Source of the DNA: Crocodylus rhombifer
Lineage: Eukaryota; Chordata; Crocodylia; Crocodylidae
Assembly (NCBI GenBank): GCA_038503035.1
Contig: JAVSML010021635.1
Coordinates: 62,001 to 126,000, forward strand
Reading direction: 5' to 3'
DNA length: 64,000 nt
Below the pieces are notes generated by a model that worked only from the letters and a program-made list of their open reading frames with translations, was not told the DNA's origin and searched no databases. The number at the start of each line of letters is the position of its first letter. The stretch's first letter is position 1. Positions 10,697 through 20,606 of this stretch are shown in pieces. Both the position numbers and the translations under genes were made by a program.

Positions 10697-11526
10697 TTGC
10701 ATCTGGCCTGCCAAAGGATTCTATCCGGCCCATAGAGGGTCCCTGAGTCCCACCCAGCCCAGGCATGGGGGGCAGCCTGGGCTGTGAAGCATAAAACCAG
10801 TCCCACCACCCCTGGGCACACAGCTGGGTGGGGATGGTACACCAGTCAGACTCTGTTTCCCAGAAGCCCCTGCAGTGGCGGTTCTGTCCAGCTGCTGCTG
10901 CTCATGTCTCCACTGCAACCAGACCTAGCCCTCTTGCCTGGACACCCCAGCCCATTTGCCCTGAAGCCTAGGGTGCCAGATGGAGCAGGTGCGCTGGCAG
11001 GCAAAGTCTCAGTGAAGATCAGCCCAGGACTCCTGTGCAAACGGTGCACTTGGCTGGGTGGATGAGATTGGGCTGCAGGCAGGTGGGGAGCAGAGTCTGG
11101 GAGCAGGATGGGCAGGCAGAAGCCAGGGCCAGGACTCAGATTGCTATGCGGTGACAGCACAGAGCTGGGGCCCAGGAAAAAGCTGCAATCCACTCTCCCC
11201 CTGTCCCTGCCATGCAGAAAGCAGATCTTGGCTCTGTCCCAGGCCCTGACCGCACACTGCCACTGCCCTGCCCCGACTGCCCATCCCGCTCCCAGATGCT
11301 ACCCCCCAACCACTTGCAGACCCATCACATCTGCACAGCTGAGTGCACCCTGTCCGCAGGGGCCCCCAGATAGTCTCTATGTAGATCCCCTCCACTCACT
11401 CAGTTTAGTGCCCGCTCCGCCACCCCACCCGCACACTGCGCCAAGCCAAGTCAGAACCCCCCGCCCCACAACAGCTCACCAAAATTCCTAAAGTGTCTCT
11501 CCAGCTAAAATAATTGCCCATCCCTG
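10697..11526 (+). mobile_element. hAT non-autonomous element (family A, copy 1)
   Basis: The right terminus reads 'aattgcccatccctg', whose reverse complement 'cagggatgggcaatt' is a classic hAT end. Interior blocks are shared with the well-bounded copy at 16718-17269, for example 'gactc.gtttcccag.agcccctgc' and 'gctgcaatccact'. The left terminus is missing or too diverged to place, and no clear 8-bp duplication is seen (right flank 'ttttagag'). Open frames on both strands are compositional. Confidence 0.65.
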
Positions 11527-12479
11527 TTTTAGAGGGAATTAAAAGTGTCAGTGGTCATACTGACAATACCAAACACAGATTGGAATCTAGCCAAATTATT
11601 CCAAACATATACACTGTAACTGTGCACTCTATGTATACATGTATACTGGAACTAAGATTCTGGCTCTACCATATCAAGTTAAAAATAACTGTTTGACTAC
11701 CATTAATATGTATAAGTAGAGTAACTTTGTTAATATTTACATCCTTATACTTGCTGAGAAACCAAGTAGATTAATAAAAATGTCTGTTAGAAGGGATAGA
11801 TTAAATTAATTAGATAGAATGAAAAATGGCCTGATCCAAAATTCTTCCTAAGGTCAAAAGAGATTAGTCTTGTCCCTCTATTTCTTAATTTTGTCTGGGG
11901 CTCATACTGACAATGCCAAACAGGCCACTGGAGAAGGTAGCTCCTCATTCCATCAAAAATAAATCAACTAGAAATCTTTTGAGAGACCTTTATCTCAAGA
12001 GATTGCCAAAACAAAGAGTTTTAGGTAAGTTCATATGGATTTATGAAAGTGGGTAAATGTTGGCATAACCCACAAATTAATGGCCCAGTTACAAGGATCC
12101 CAAGAGATATACCAAGTTATGAATTTTACCATAACACCAAAATATGGGTAGTTACATTAGTTGGGTTTAGTCACAGTCTGAATTTGGAATACTAATGGCA
12201 AAGCATTAATATAGGGGACATGCTTCATTCTGTACACTACACAGTGAGCACTTCTACAGCATTTAAACAGGTGCAAGCAATAACTTACTTTTTAACACAT
12301 AAACTGTCTTGTCCTCAGTTGTATCTTCTTCTAAGATTATGAAAAGATGTTTTCATTTGATTTTTGTTATACATCAAGATACCAAGTGGTATGATTTTAT
12401 GGCAGAAAGTCTGCCTGTGTATGTATAAGGAATTGAAGATAAAGGTACAGGCAAGCTTTATTTAACTCAGGATGCACCC
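11527..12479. other. Unique DNA, no gene seen
   Basis: No coding or RNA gene is supported. The phrase 'catactgacaat.ccaaaca' occurs twice (about 11556 and 11904), possibly fragments of one old repeat. Confidence 0.5.
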
Positions 12480-12482
12480 CTT

Positions 12483-12703
12483 GGCCATATCAAGACAAGT
12501 GTGGCTGTGTGGTATGTAGCACCCACACAAATTCAGGCATTTCCTATGCTGCTACCTTGCAGCATGGGAGAATTTTTTGACCCCGGGAGATCCAGAGGGC
12601 ACATGGCACAGGTATTCCCTGGGGATAAATAGCAGTGGCACAAGGTGTGCTGCTGCTTCTTGTCCCTAAGAAACCAAATGTCCACTCTTGTCCGGACATG
12701 ACC
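12483..12703 (+). mobile_element. Small MITE with 3-bp TSD (CTT)
   Basis: The left end 'ggccatatcaagacaagtg' and the reverse complement of the right end, 'ggtcatgtccggacaagag', are imperfect inverted repeats. CTT flanks both sides (12480-12482 and 12704-12706). An internal block ('ttccctgg.ga.aaatagcag') is shared with a larger copy at 33543-34010. There is no coding potential. Confidence 0.6.
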
Positions 12704-13530
12704 CTTGAGTAGAATAAGCAAGCCAAATCATGTCACACCAGTAAAAGCTCAACACTGTCTGAAAACAAGACAGTGCACCACAGGGTGGACTGTCAGTCAG
12801 TAGTAAATACATTAGACACAGCTTTGGTAACATTTTGAGCTAATGAGAAAAACAGGAATTGAAAGCAGTACTAAATAAAATGAAAGGGGTCACAAGTCTA
12901 TGGCCAAAGTGGAACAGTAACCATAGTAAACTGTTGGGCAATCAGATACAAGAAGTTACATTTTTCCGCCTGTGCTTGAATCGTTTCCGTTTTGTGTCAA
13001 CTGCTGGACTGTGAAAATATATTCTTTATGGAATCTTCCCAGTTAGATGCATTGAGATGTGGGCATTGTTTAAGCTAGACACTTGAGGCATATTTCTTAT
13101 TTATTATATAGAAATGCTACTCCCACTTCTTGTATTAGAAAGGACATATCCCATATATATCCAAGCTGCAAAGAGGTTAAAAACTGGAGCAGTCAAAAAG
13201 CAGACATTTAAAGTAGATTCTGACCAAGGATGTATAGGACACATAGTAGTCTGTATATTTTAGGTATTCATAGATAGCGTTGTTCATAACAGTATAGTTT
13301 TGGTCTTGTGCTGTCCCTTCACGTCTCTTCTAAAATGTGTGGCCTAGATTTACAAAGTGGTTGAGCAACCAACACTTCAGTTAAGTTTAGATGCTCAGCT
13401 TATCTGAATATTGGGCTCTTGCTTAATGATCATCTCTGCACCAGTGAAATATCCAATAGCCTGTTAAAAGAGTATCCTTTTGGAATAACTAAAGCAGTTT
13501 GCCAGAATTTTTTTTCTTTTCCCTATATAC
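12704..13530. other. Unique DNA, no gene seen
   Basis: Nothing beyond short low-complexity runs. About 13340-13420 ('ggcctagatttacaaagtgg') resembles the body of the tRNA-like dispersed repeat but is too short to assign. Confidence 0.5.
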
Positions 13531-13680
13531 ATGGAAACTGACTTCTTTGTCTCTGATGCTATTTTTTGTGTGTATGCTATCTTTTTTTGGACCACCTATA
13601 CTGGGAGAGACATTGGACAAGTTTTAGGCACCGCATGCCCTTCTTCAGGTCTGAAAAGAAGCAGACATAGTCTGAGCTAA
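13531..13680 (-). mobile_element. Retroelement 3'-tail-like fragment
   Basis: On the minus strand this reads 'gacctgaagaagggcatgcgg' (in part), 'acttgtccaatgtctctccc' and 'ggtggtccaaaaaaagata', a tail type common in sauropsid genomes in which a 'gaagaag' block precedes 'ggtccaataaaagata'. No coding region is attached. Its relation to the Penelope-like tails at 35 kb is unproven. Confidence 0.45.
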
Positions 13681-14108
13681 ATAACAGAAAAATGGTTTGA
13701 GTTAATTCCGTGTAACTGAAAGCAGTCACTTTAGCAGCAACACAACTACAACGACGCTCTCACTTACTCTCTCACTTGTTCAAATGCGCGCTGCTAGAAT
13801 TTACCAAGACATTATCTTGCTGTGAACACAGTTATATTCAGCTAGCAATATTGTGAGATTGGGTCAAATTCAGTCCGGTCTCTTCGTCTGTGCAGGTGTT
13901 TATATCACTTCAGAAGGCAGAAGGTGAAAGGCAAATCTGACCATGTGCATGTATTTACTGCCATAAAGAGGATGAAGGCTTAGGCTCAGGTCAACTGCAA
14001 AATACACAAAGAAAATTAAATAAGATCTTTAAGTCATGGCAAAATAGGGTTCTTCATTTTAAGTCATTTTTTGTAACTTAGATGAGGACAATTATCATCA
14101 ATAATTAA

Positions 14109-14353
14109 GGCTAAGTACAGATATTCAGAAAGGCCAAGGCAGAAGTGATCTAAGTATCACGTTTTAGATTAGGTCGGGACTAAACAGAACGCACATGCGT
14201 TTGTGGGAGGGGGGCGCTTGGAGCTTGCCTGCACTAGCCAAGGCTAGCAGCTTGGGGGTGCTCTTATACACATCTCAGTGTGCCTTGCAGGCTCCACAAG
14301 CTACCAAGGACAGCCAAATGGGCAAGACATCCCTATTTGGCTGCCCGGTGCTA
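14109..14353 (+). mobile_element. Chompy-like MITE, left end only, running into an assembly gap
   Basis: It begins 'ggctaagtacagat', the same terminus as the elements at 6842 and 36025, with TTA just upstream (14105-14107). The GC-rich interior runs into the N block at 14354. No matching right end is found after the gap, so the copy is either truncated or its right part is lost in the gap. Confidence 0.55.
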
Positions 14354-14363
14354 NNNNNNNNNN
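14354..14363. other. Assembly gap (10 N)
   Basis: Ten unknown bases inside a GC-rich repeat. The run length looks like a placeholder, so the true gap size is unknown. Confidence 0.95.
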
Positions 14364-14424
14364 AAGCTACACTGGGGGCTTCTTCTTTCATATGGATGAG
14401 ATAGATACAGAACAGCAACTATAA

Positions 14425-15587
14425 TTTTACGTTTAGGTGGTTGGGCCAGACAGTTGCATCAGGACCAGCAGAGCATATCACTGTGATACCACCTTATATT
14501 TGTGCATCAGGCATTGAGTTGGTATATGTACCATGGTCTGTTCTGGGTGACCACAGTAGCACACTATAGAGTTTTTAATTTTCCATTTGTGCATCAAGTG
14601 TCCTCATCTCCCATGATTTCTGTGGATGCAGTTTAGAGTTGCTCATGACCATTGTGGGAGATCAAAGCCAAGGACCTGCTGAATTGGATCTATCCCCATG
14701 TTTTTTGGGGACTTCCTATGAACTCCATTTGGTTTTCCAAACTTCATCAGGGTTTAGGTCACATTGTTGAAGTTTAAATGCATGGATCCAGAAGGACTTG
14801 CACAACTTAGGTAATAGTGAGGAGAACCATTGAGGTCCTGGCAGATGGGGAGACATGTTTTCCTTAATTCACTGGACTTCCCCTAAAGTTGCTGCCTTGC
14901 AACAAATGGGTGGAGGAGCAATGTGTGACACACAGCAAGGGTAGCCAAGGTGTTGGGGCTGACTTGCATTTCAGAGTTCAGCTGAGTTTCAACAAGTCAA
15001 ATGTGACTGCTTCTGGTCCATACCAGTGCACAGTACTCAGCTACAGAGTATGCAAGGGCTAGCACTGATGTCCATAATACTGATGGTGATGCTCCCCATC
15101 TTGTGCTTGCCAATTTCTAAACCAAATTGTTCCTTATCTTGGTCTTGGCAGTTACCTTCTTCAGGTGGTTGTGGATGGTTAATGTGAGATCCAAACCCAC
15201 TCTGAAATCAGACAGAATGGGGTTGTATTGCATACTGTTGCCACAGAAAGTTACCTTCAGGGTACACTTAGCATTCCTGTTATCAGGATTGAATGTAGTG
15301 ACTGTTTTGTGAAGATTTGACTTGAGTCTCCATTTCCAAAAATATTCCTCCATGATATTCAGGTACTCATTCAAGCTGGACTCAATGTCGTTGAAAGTGG
15401 CTGGTTGTGTTGCCAAAGCAAGGTCATCTGCATATACAAATTTGCATGACTTTATTGACAGCATGTTGCTTGTGTTGACATTAAAGAGCATTGGTGCAAG
15501 TACTGAACCTTGTAATAGTCCATTGCTGAAGAACTGGGGTGAGCTGACTGTCACCCAGATGGACAAGTAGCCACCTATTACTCAGCA
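14425..15587 (-). mobile_element. Non-CR1 LINE: RT catalytic core and C-terminus (degenerate)
   Basis: The minus strand encodes reverse-transcriptase blocks in order: NGLLQGSVLAPMLFN, then KFVYADDLALATQ (the catalytic box, with both aspartates kept), then LTIHNHLKKVTAKTKIRNNL. Downstream, in broken frames, come blocks typical of this ORF2 C-terminus ('SHIAPPPICCKAA', 'PHLPG'). The ORF seems to end near 14425. The FVYADD box and flanking blocks differ from CR1 copies in the window. Its clade within APE-type non-LTR elements is unresolved. Frameshifts and stops make it inactive. The upstream part continues beyond a CR1 insertion. Confidence 0.85.
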
Positions 15588-15944
15588 TTGGTCGTACTAG
15601 GCGTAGTCTATAAACTCACCAGGGGGGACCAGAAGGGTTTGGGAGAGACACTGTTTCCCCTAGCGCCCCCTGCCATAACAAGGAATAATGGACACAAGTT
15701 ATTGGAGAGTAGGTTTAGATTAGACATCCGCAAGAACTACTTCACAGTGAGGGTGGCTAGGAGTTGGAACCAACTTCCAAGGGAAGTGGTGCTGGCTCCT
15801 ACCCTGGGGGTCTTTAAGAAGAGGCTTGATGCCTACCTGGCCGGACTCATTTGAGTCCAGTTTTTCTCCCGCCTGGGTGGGGGATCGGACTTGAAGATCT
15901 ACAAGGTCCCTTCTGACCCTACTTCTATGATTCTATGATTCTAG
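15588..15944 (+). mobile_element. CR1 LINE inserted in the older LINE
   Basis: The plus strand encodes the CR1 C-terminal segment (peptides GLGETLFPLAPP, NNGHKLLESRF, KNYFTVRVARSWNQLP and FKKRLDAYLAGLI) and ends with 'aggtcccttctgaccctac' and a 'ttctatgattctatgattc' tail. An 88-codon frame is intact but is only a tail fragment. The surrounding LINE reads on the opposite strand on both sides, so this copy is younger. CR1s usually lack clear target duplications, and none is seen. Confidence 0.92.
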
Positions 15945-16717
15945 TGTTTAGTGGCAAGGTACAATCTTTGCAAGCTTCAGCATCAGACCTTTAATACAGA
16001 CCATTTCATAAACTGATGACAGGTCTACAAAGGCTGCACCAGTCTTGGATTTTTTAAAAAACCAGCCTCAATATGCATTGCAAGGGCCAAAACTTGGTTG
16101 CAGCAACTTTGCTTAGGCTGAAATTCCACTTGTTCATCGGGGAGTGATAAAAGGACTGATTCTCCTGAAGATGATACATTCCAAGAGTGTGTAGGTTAGG
16201 TATAGGAGTGATATTGGCCTATAGTTTCCTGGGTCATTGATCGGCTTACCCAGTTTGAGTACTGAAGTGACCATCACCTCCCACCATGCTTTTGGTATGC
16301 ATCCAGATTCCATGGTTTTGGCGTACAGTTTTGCCAACCATTGGAGTCCCTTGGGGCCTAGATGATGGAGAAATTCTGGAAGGGTACCATCTCCACTGGC
16401 TTCCTTCTGTTCCTTTGTTGTAGTTAACTACTCCTTCACTTCATCTATGCTAATTGCAGTAGGTACTTGCATAGGGATTGATGTCATTATCCAGCGTAAT
16501 TGACGATTGACCTCGTTTGGTGTTTTTGTTAGAGGTCCTTTTCAATTATCTACCAATTTAGAAGCTATGGAGTTGGAATGCAGTTTTGGGGTCCAATATT
16601 CCACTGGATTAGCAGCTCCAAGGCATTGTTAATAGCCCCAAGCACATCGCCTAGAGTGTGTGAAGTCCAGACCCTCAACACACTCAATCCACCTTTGGCA
16701 TCTAGCTAAATCTAGAG
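15945..16717 (-). mobile_element. Non-CR1 LINE: linker and N-terminal RT blocks
   Basis: Minus-strand peptides in order are: FTHSRR near the hAT insertion; PEFLHHLGPKGLQWLAKLY; ESGCIPKAWWEVMVTSVLKLGK; DPGNYRPISLL (RT block 1); and, near 16000, a VDLSSVYEMV block followed by LMLKLAKIV (RT block A region, where the usual second aspartate is lost). These precede the catalytic box at about 15440 in the correct order, separated from it by the CR1 insertion. The upper edge is the left TSD of an hAT element. Confidence 0.82.
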
Positions 16718-17269
16718 CAGGGGTGAACAAAATGGTGGATCCAGCCAACAGCTGGACTCCATTTCCCAGGAGCCCCTGCCCACATTGCTGCAGCCAGTTT
16801 TCATGGAGACTCCAGCAGCAGCAGCATAGTGACAGCAGCGAGGCCATGGTTTCCATGGGGGCCCCAGCAGCACTGGCAGGACATACAGCTAGATGGGGAA
16901 CTGCTCTGTGGTCAGGGCTGGGATCTTTCAGTGATGAAAAAGTGGTTCCAAGCCAGGGCGGAGCTGCAATCCACTACCTGCACACCCCTGCCTACGGCAT
17001 GGGGGTAGCAGATCGCAGCTCAGCCTCAGCTCCAGACCACACTGTCACTGCCACACAATCCCAGCTGTGAAGAGCTCCCCATCCATCCATGTGCCCTGCC
17101 AGCGCTGCTGGGGCTGGTCTCCATGGAAACCCTGGCCTCGTGCTGTCACAGTACCACCGTTACTGGGGTCTCCATGGAAACCAGATGTAGTGACATGGGC
17201 AGGGGCTGGTAGAGAATGGAGTCTGCCACAGGCCCAATCCAGTTCATGGGCTAGATTTTTCCCACCCCG
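16718..17269 (+). mobile_element. hAT non-autonomous element (family A) with exact 8-bp TSD
   Basis: The 552-bp element starts 'caggggtgaacaaaa' and ends with the reverse complement of 'cggggtgggaaaaat', typical hAT termini. ATCTAGAG flanks both ends (16710-16717 and 17270-17277). It is inserted in LINE coding sequence, between the LLES block and the RCQRW block of the minus-strand frame. Interior blocks match 10697-11526. The 136-codon plus-strand frame is not a transposase. Confidence 0.88.
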
Positions 17270-18033
17270 ATCTAGAGATTCTAGCAGGTCCATTGCAACC
17301 TGTGGGTTGCCTGACTGGTTGTACTGCTGGAGTAAGTCCAAGTCTCTCTAGTCCATCAGGGAGTATATTCCTCCCAAAATCCCTGAGAGATACTCTTCTT
17401 GGCAGTGGTAATCAGACCAATGAACCAGTGATAACATTCCAACATTGCAGGGATTTAGATCACCGCTTTTTCAACAGCTTCCCTATAGCAGACTCAGTCA
17501 GCTTTGGCTAGGTTCCACCATGGGATCCATTTAAACAAAATCACAGGGATCCTGATGCTGAAGTAAGCAATGATGAGCCTATTTTAGCTGTTGGGAAAGT
17601 CAAGGAGTACATTGCAGGATGCATGGAGCATGCTCCCGCTTAGATCATTGGGCACAATGGTAAGATCTGGGTTATAGTCATGTTGCCAGCCAACTGAGTG
17701 GAAGATTGCTTGCTGTATGGAATTGAAGACCAGTTGCAGATCTTCTGGGAATGTCCAGTTTGGACGATCTTCACTGTTGACTTCAGTTGCTTCATAACCC
17801 CACATTATGTGGTTTCTGGTATAGTACAGGGTTGGGATTGGTGCACTTGGGGTGCTGCCTTTGGCCATTCTGAATTAGGAGTTTGGTAAATGTTGGTAAT
17901 GTGCAACTCCCTTATTTTGATGGCAGTGGTGTAAGTAGCTTTTTCTTCAGCTGGGGGAAAATATATAAAAATGCTTGATGGTGCTCTTCACATATATGGC
18001 TAAACCATATTTCAGGTGATAATAGCTAGTCAT
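17270..18033 (-). mobile_element. Non-CR1 LINE: endonuclease C-terminal half and linker
   Basis: Minus-strand peptides include YGLAIYVKS, HITNIYQTPNSEWP, HIMWGYEATEV, then FHSVGWQHDYNPDLTIV, which fit the order of an APE-type endonuclease (NxYxPP-like, then the SxDxxxV-like DYNPDL block). Nearer the RT come LLQQYNQSGNPQVAMDLLES, a linker block. Several frameshifts break the frame. The upper edge is the TSD of a second hAT-like element. Confidence 0.8.
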
Positions 18034-19260
18034 TAAGCCTGTGTGAATAGGGAAGTATTTGATTCAGATTCAGCCAATTCAGAAGACAGTGATTCAATCT
18101 GGTGATTTGAATCACTGTCCCCATTCAATTCAGCTGAATCAGAATTGGGGATTCAGTGCTGATTTGGCACTGATTTGAAGATTCAGATCTGTCAGGGAGA
18201 GGCAGGCACAGCCACACTCACCAGCTGTAGCAGGGACTGTGGGGGCTCTGGGGCCCCCTGGCAGAGCCCCATCTGTGCAGACCCTGCACCCGGATCACCC
18301 CGCCCCTGATAGCCCCCCACCTGGCCCCAGCAGTCCAGGAATAAAAACAAAAACAAAAAAAACCTGCACTCACTGGCAGTAGCAGCAGCTGTGACCACAT
18401 GGCAGAGCCCTGCACACAGCCCCTGCTCCCTAATTCCCCCACCCCACCCAACCCCACCCCCAATGACTGCCCTACCCAGCTCCAGCATCCCAGCAATTAA
18501 AAAAAAAAGCCCCGCACTCACCAGATCTGGCAGTGGGGATCAGTGGCTCTGAGGGCTCATGGCAGAGACCCCCGTGCAATGCAGGGCAGTGAGGGGCAGC
18601 AGAGATTGCCCCCTCCCCTCCATTTGGCACCTGTGTGGAAGCTATCAAACACGCAGGTGCGGTGTGGCTCAGCATGGTGCTGCACACTGCCTGGGAGCTG
18701 GGGCCACTGGGGCTGAGTGGTGCTGGGTGACAGCTCCCCAGCTCCAAGACAGCTCATGGCACCCTTCCAAGCCACACTGCACCTGCACCATGGGGCAGCT
18801 GCTGTGCAGGTGCAAAGCTGGGGGACAATCCCCGCTGCCCCCCACTGCCCTGTGCTGCACAGGGAGGCTCTGCCATGAGTCCCCAGAGGCCCTGATCACT
18901 GCTGCTGCAGCCCATGAGTGCAGGGGTTTTTTTTTAAGTGCTAGGACTAGGCTGGGTTGGGCAAGGGATGGGGCCAGGCAGGGCAGCCATGGGAGCTTCT
19001 CCTGTGGCTCCCCCTGCTCAGGGAGAGGCAGGCACAGCCGGAGGAGCTGTGGGAGAACCTGCAGCTGCCCAGCTGTGCCTGCTTCTCTCTGGCCAATACA
19101 AATCTCTCTGAATCTCTCCAAATCTTTCCAAATCAATTCAGAGGCTTTGGATTTGATTTGAGCCTTTTAATGGGTCTCCCAATTCAGTTCAGATTCAGCT
19201 GCTGAATCGGGTTGAATCTCCTCTGTATCAAATCGGTGACCGAAGCTTTGCACAGCCCTA
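18034..19260 (+). mobile_element. hAT-like element, 1227 bp, exact 8-bp TSD, modular interior
   Basis: CTAGTCAT flanks both ends exactly (18026-18033 and 19261-19268). The ends are imperfect inverted repeats: left 'taagcctgtgtgaa', right reverse complement 'tagggctgtgcaaag'. Subterminal A+T-richer arms contain 'gattcagattcag' on the left and related inverted text on the right. The GC-rich core repeats a module ('ggcagagcc') at about 18260, 18400 and 18560 and in inverted form at about 18866; a 21-base string is duplicated at 18193-18213 and 19019-19039. Frames up to 200 codons here are compositional. Confidence 0.82.
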
Positions 19261-19268
19261 CTAGTCAT

Positions 19269-19287
19269 AAAGTTGTATCCATGTATA
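19269..19287 (-). mobile_element. Non-CR1 LINE: short endonuclease remnant beyond the hAT insertion
   Basis: If the hAT-like element and one TSD copy are removed, the minus-strand frame here joins to the next LINE segment and gives a short run (HGYNF, then YHLKYGLAI across the junction), as expected upstream of the YGLAIYVKS block. Beyond about 19287 a GC-rich repeat takes over and the LINE can no longer be followed. Confidence 0.5.
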
Positions 19288-19735
19288 CAAGGGTGACCCA
19301 TAGGGGGTGCACATACATCCCTGAGCATGGCAGTGCACCCCTACAAAAGTCACCACCACTCACCACCCTGCTGCCGACGCTACCAGTGGCGTCAGTGGGC
19401 AGTCTGCGATCCCCGCTGTCCGCTGCTGATGCTGTTGGCAGCAAAATGTGTTCTACTTTGATGCACAATGGGATATAGAACAGACATTCAACGAAGTGCT
19501 GTAACTTAAAGCACTTTAGTCTGATACCACATCCAAGCACTCTATGAACAATGAACATCTGTTCAGTTACAGCTTTAGAGCATTTTCTGCAAACTTAACA
19601 TGCAATAACAGTAACTTGTGTACAGGCCCTAAAGGGACTAAGTTTCATGACAGAAGGGAATAAGTTCTATCTTATATGTAGCTTTCACTAGGGCCACTTG
19701 AATAGATGAAAACTGTAGAAATAAGAACAGAAAGA
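19288..19735. repeat. GC-rich repeat block and AT-rich MITE-like remnant
   Basis: 19288-19470 begins 'aagggtgacccatagggggt' and has a GC-rich body, like interiors of crocodilian DNA elements. 19480-19629 ('ctttagtctgatacc', 'cagctttagagca', ending 'acaggccctaa') resembles the MITE at 9048-9638. No certain pair of termini or TSD was found, so boundaries are rough. No gene is seen. Confidence 0.4.
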
Positions 19736-19736
19736 G

Positions 19737-20606
19737 CCAGCCTTAGGGTAAATGACACCCTGGGCAAACTTGTATTTTGGCATTCCCACCCAACCCTCCC
19801 TCACCCCAGGGGTCACTCCAGCCCAGCCTGGGTCATCATGTCCTTTTTTCTTCCCCCACCATTTCTCACAGCCCTGTTGGGCAGAGGGACCACAGCACTC
19901 TCCTTCCTGCTTCCTGTCCCGGTGACCTAAAGATATGATTGTGCTGCTTGGAGCCTGAGCTACAGAAAGATGCAGCTGAACAGAAAATAATGCAGGGGGG
20001 CTCAGGGCTCCATGCAGACATCACTGGTGCCCCCCCTACTGCTACAGCTCCTGGCAGCAGTGGCACTGGCAGCCCAAGGCAGATGGTGCACCAGCCCCCA
20101 CCCTGGCCCCAACCCCAACCCTCACCTGCCATGCCTGCCAAGCCCAGCACTGGCAGCAGTCACGTGGTCATCACCCCACAGCAAGCAGGAGCCAGAACTG
20201 AGCAGGGTGGGGTGGGCAGGGCAGGGCATACTTGTCAGCTGTACCCAGGGCCCCACTTCTCAGCCTGAGCAGGCAGGTGTGGGGAGTAGGAGCTGCACTA
20301 ACCAGTACAGTGACTGTCCTGAAGTGTGGTGCATGGCCCATTCCCTCCCTCTAGGCCAGGGCCTCCTGCAGGCAGGGCATCAATAAGCAGCACTGCCATG
20401 ACTGCCCGAGGTGGTGCTGCAGGGACCTGACTGGGGTGAGGGCTACCAGCCTTCCCAGACTCCCCAAGCCAAGCTCCTCCTGAGCAGCAGCTGGAGGCAG
20501 GGGGTTGGGGATTGCCCAGGGTGGGGCAGGATGGGGCAGGGTGGTGCACTCTGACCATGGTGCCCTTAGCAGTTGCCCATGTGCCCACCCATTAGGCCAA
20601 AAACAG
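19737..20606. mobile_element. GC-rich DNA-transposon-like block
   Basis: The left edge 'ccttagggtaaatgacaccc' followed by 'tgggcaaac' is weakly inverted relative to the right edge, whose reverse complement reads 'cctaatgggtgggcacatgg' followed by 'gcaac'. Between them lie about 800 bases of GC-rich sequence with overlapping open frames on both strands and no protein motif. No clean target duplication was found, so the superfamily is undecided. Confidence 0.4.

Noticed and set aside
18559..19161. 200-codon plus-strand open frame
   Set aside because: It lies wholly in the GC-rich core of a bounded hAT-like element, overlaps a 155-codon frame on the other strand, and is Cys/Ser/Pro-rich with no domain.
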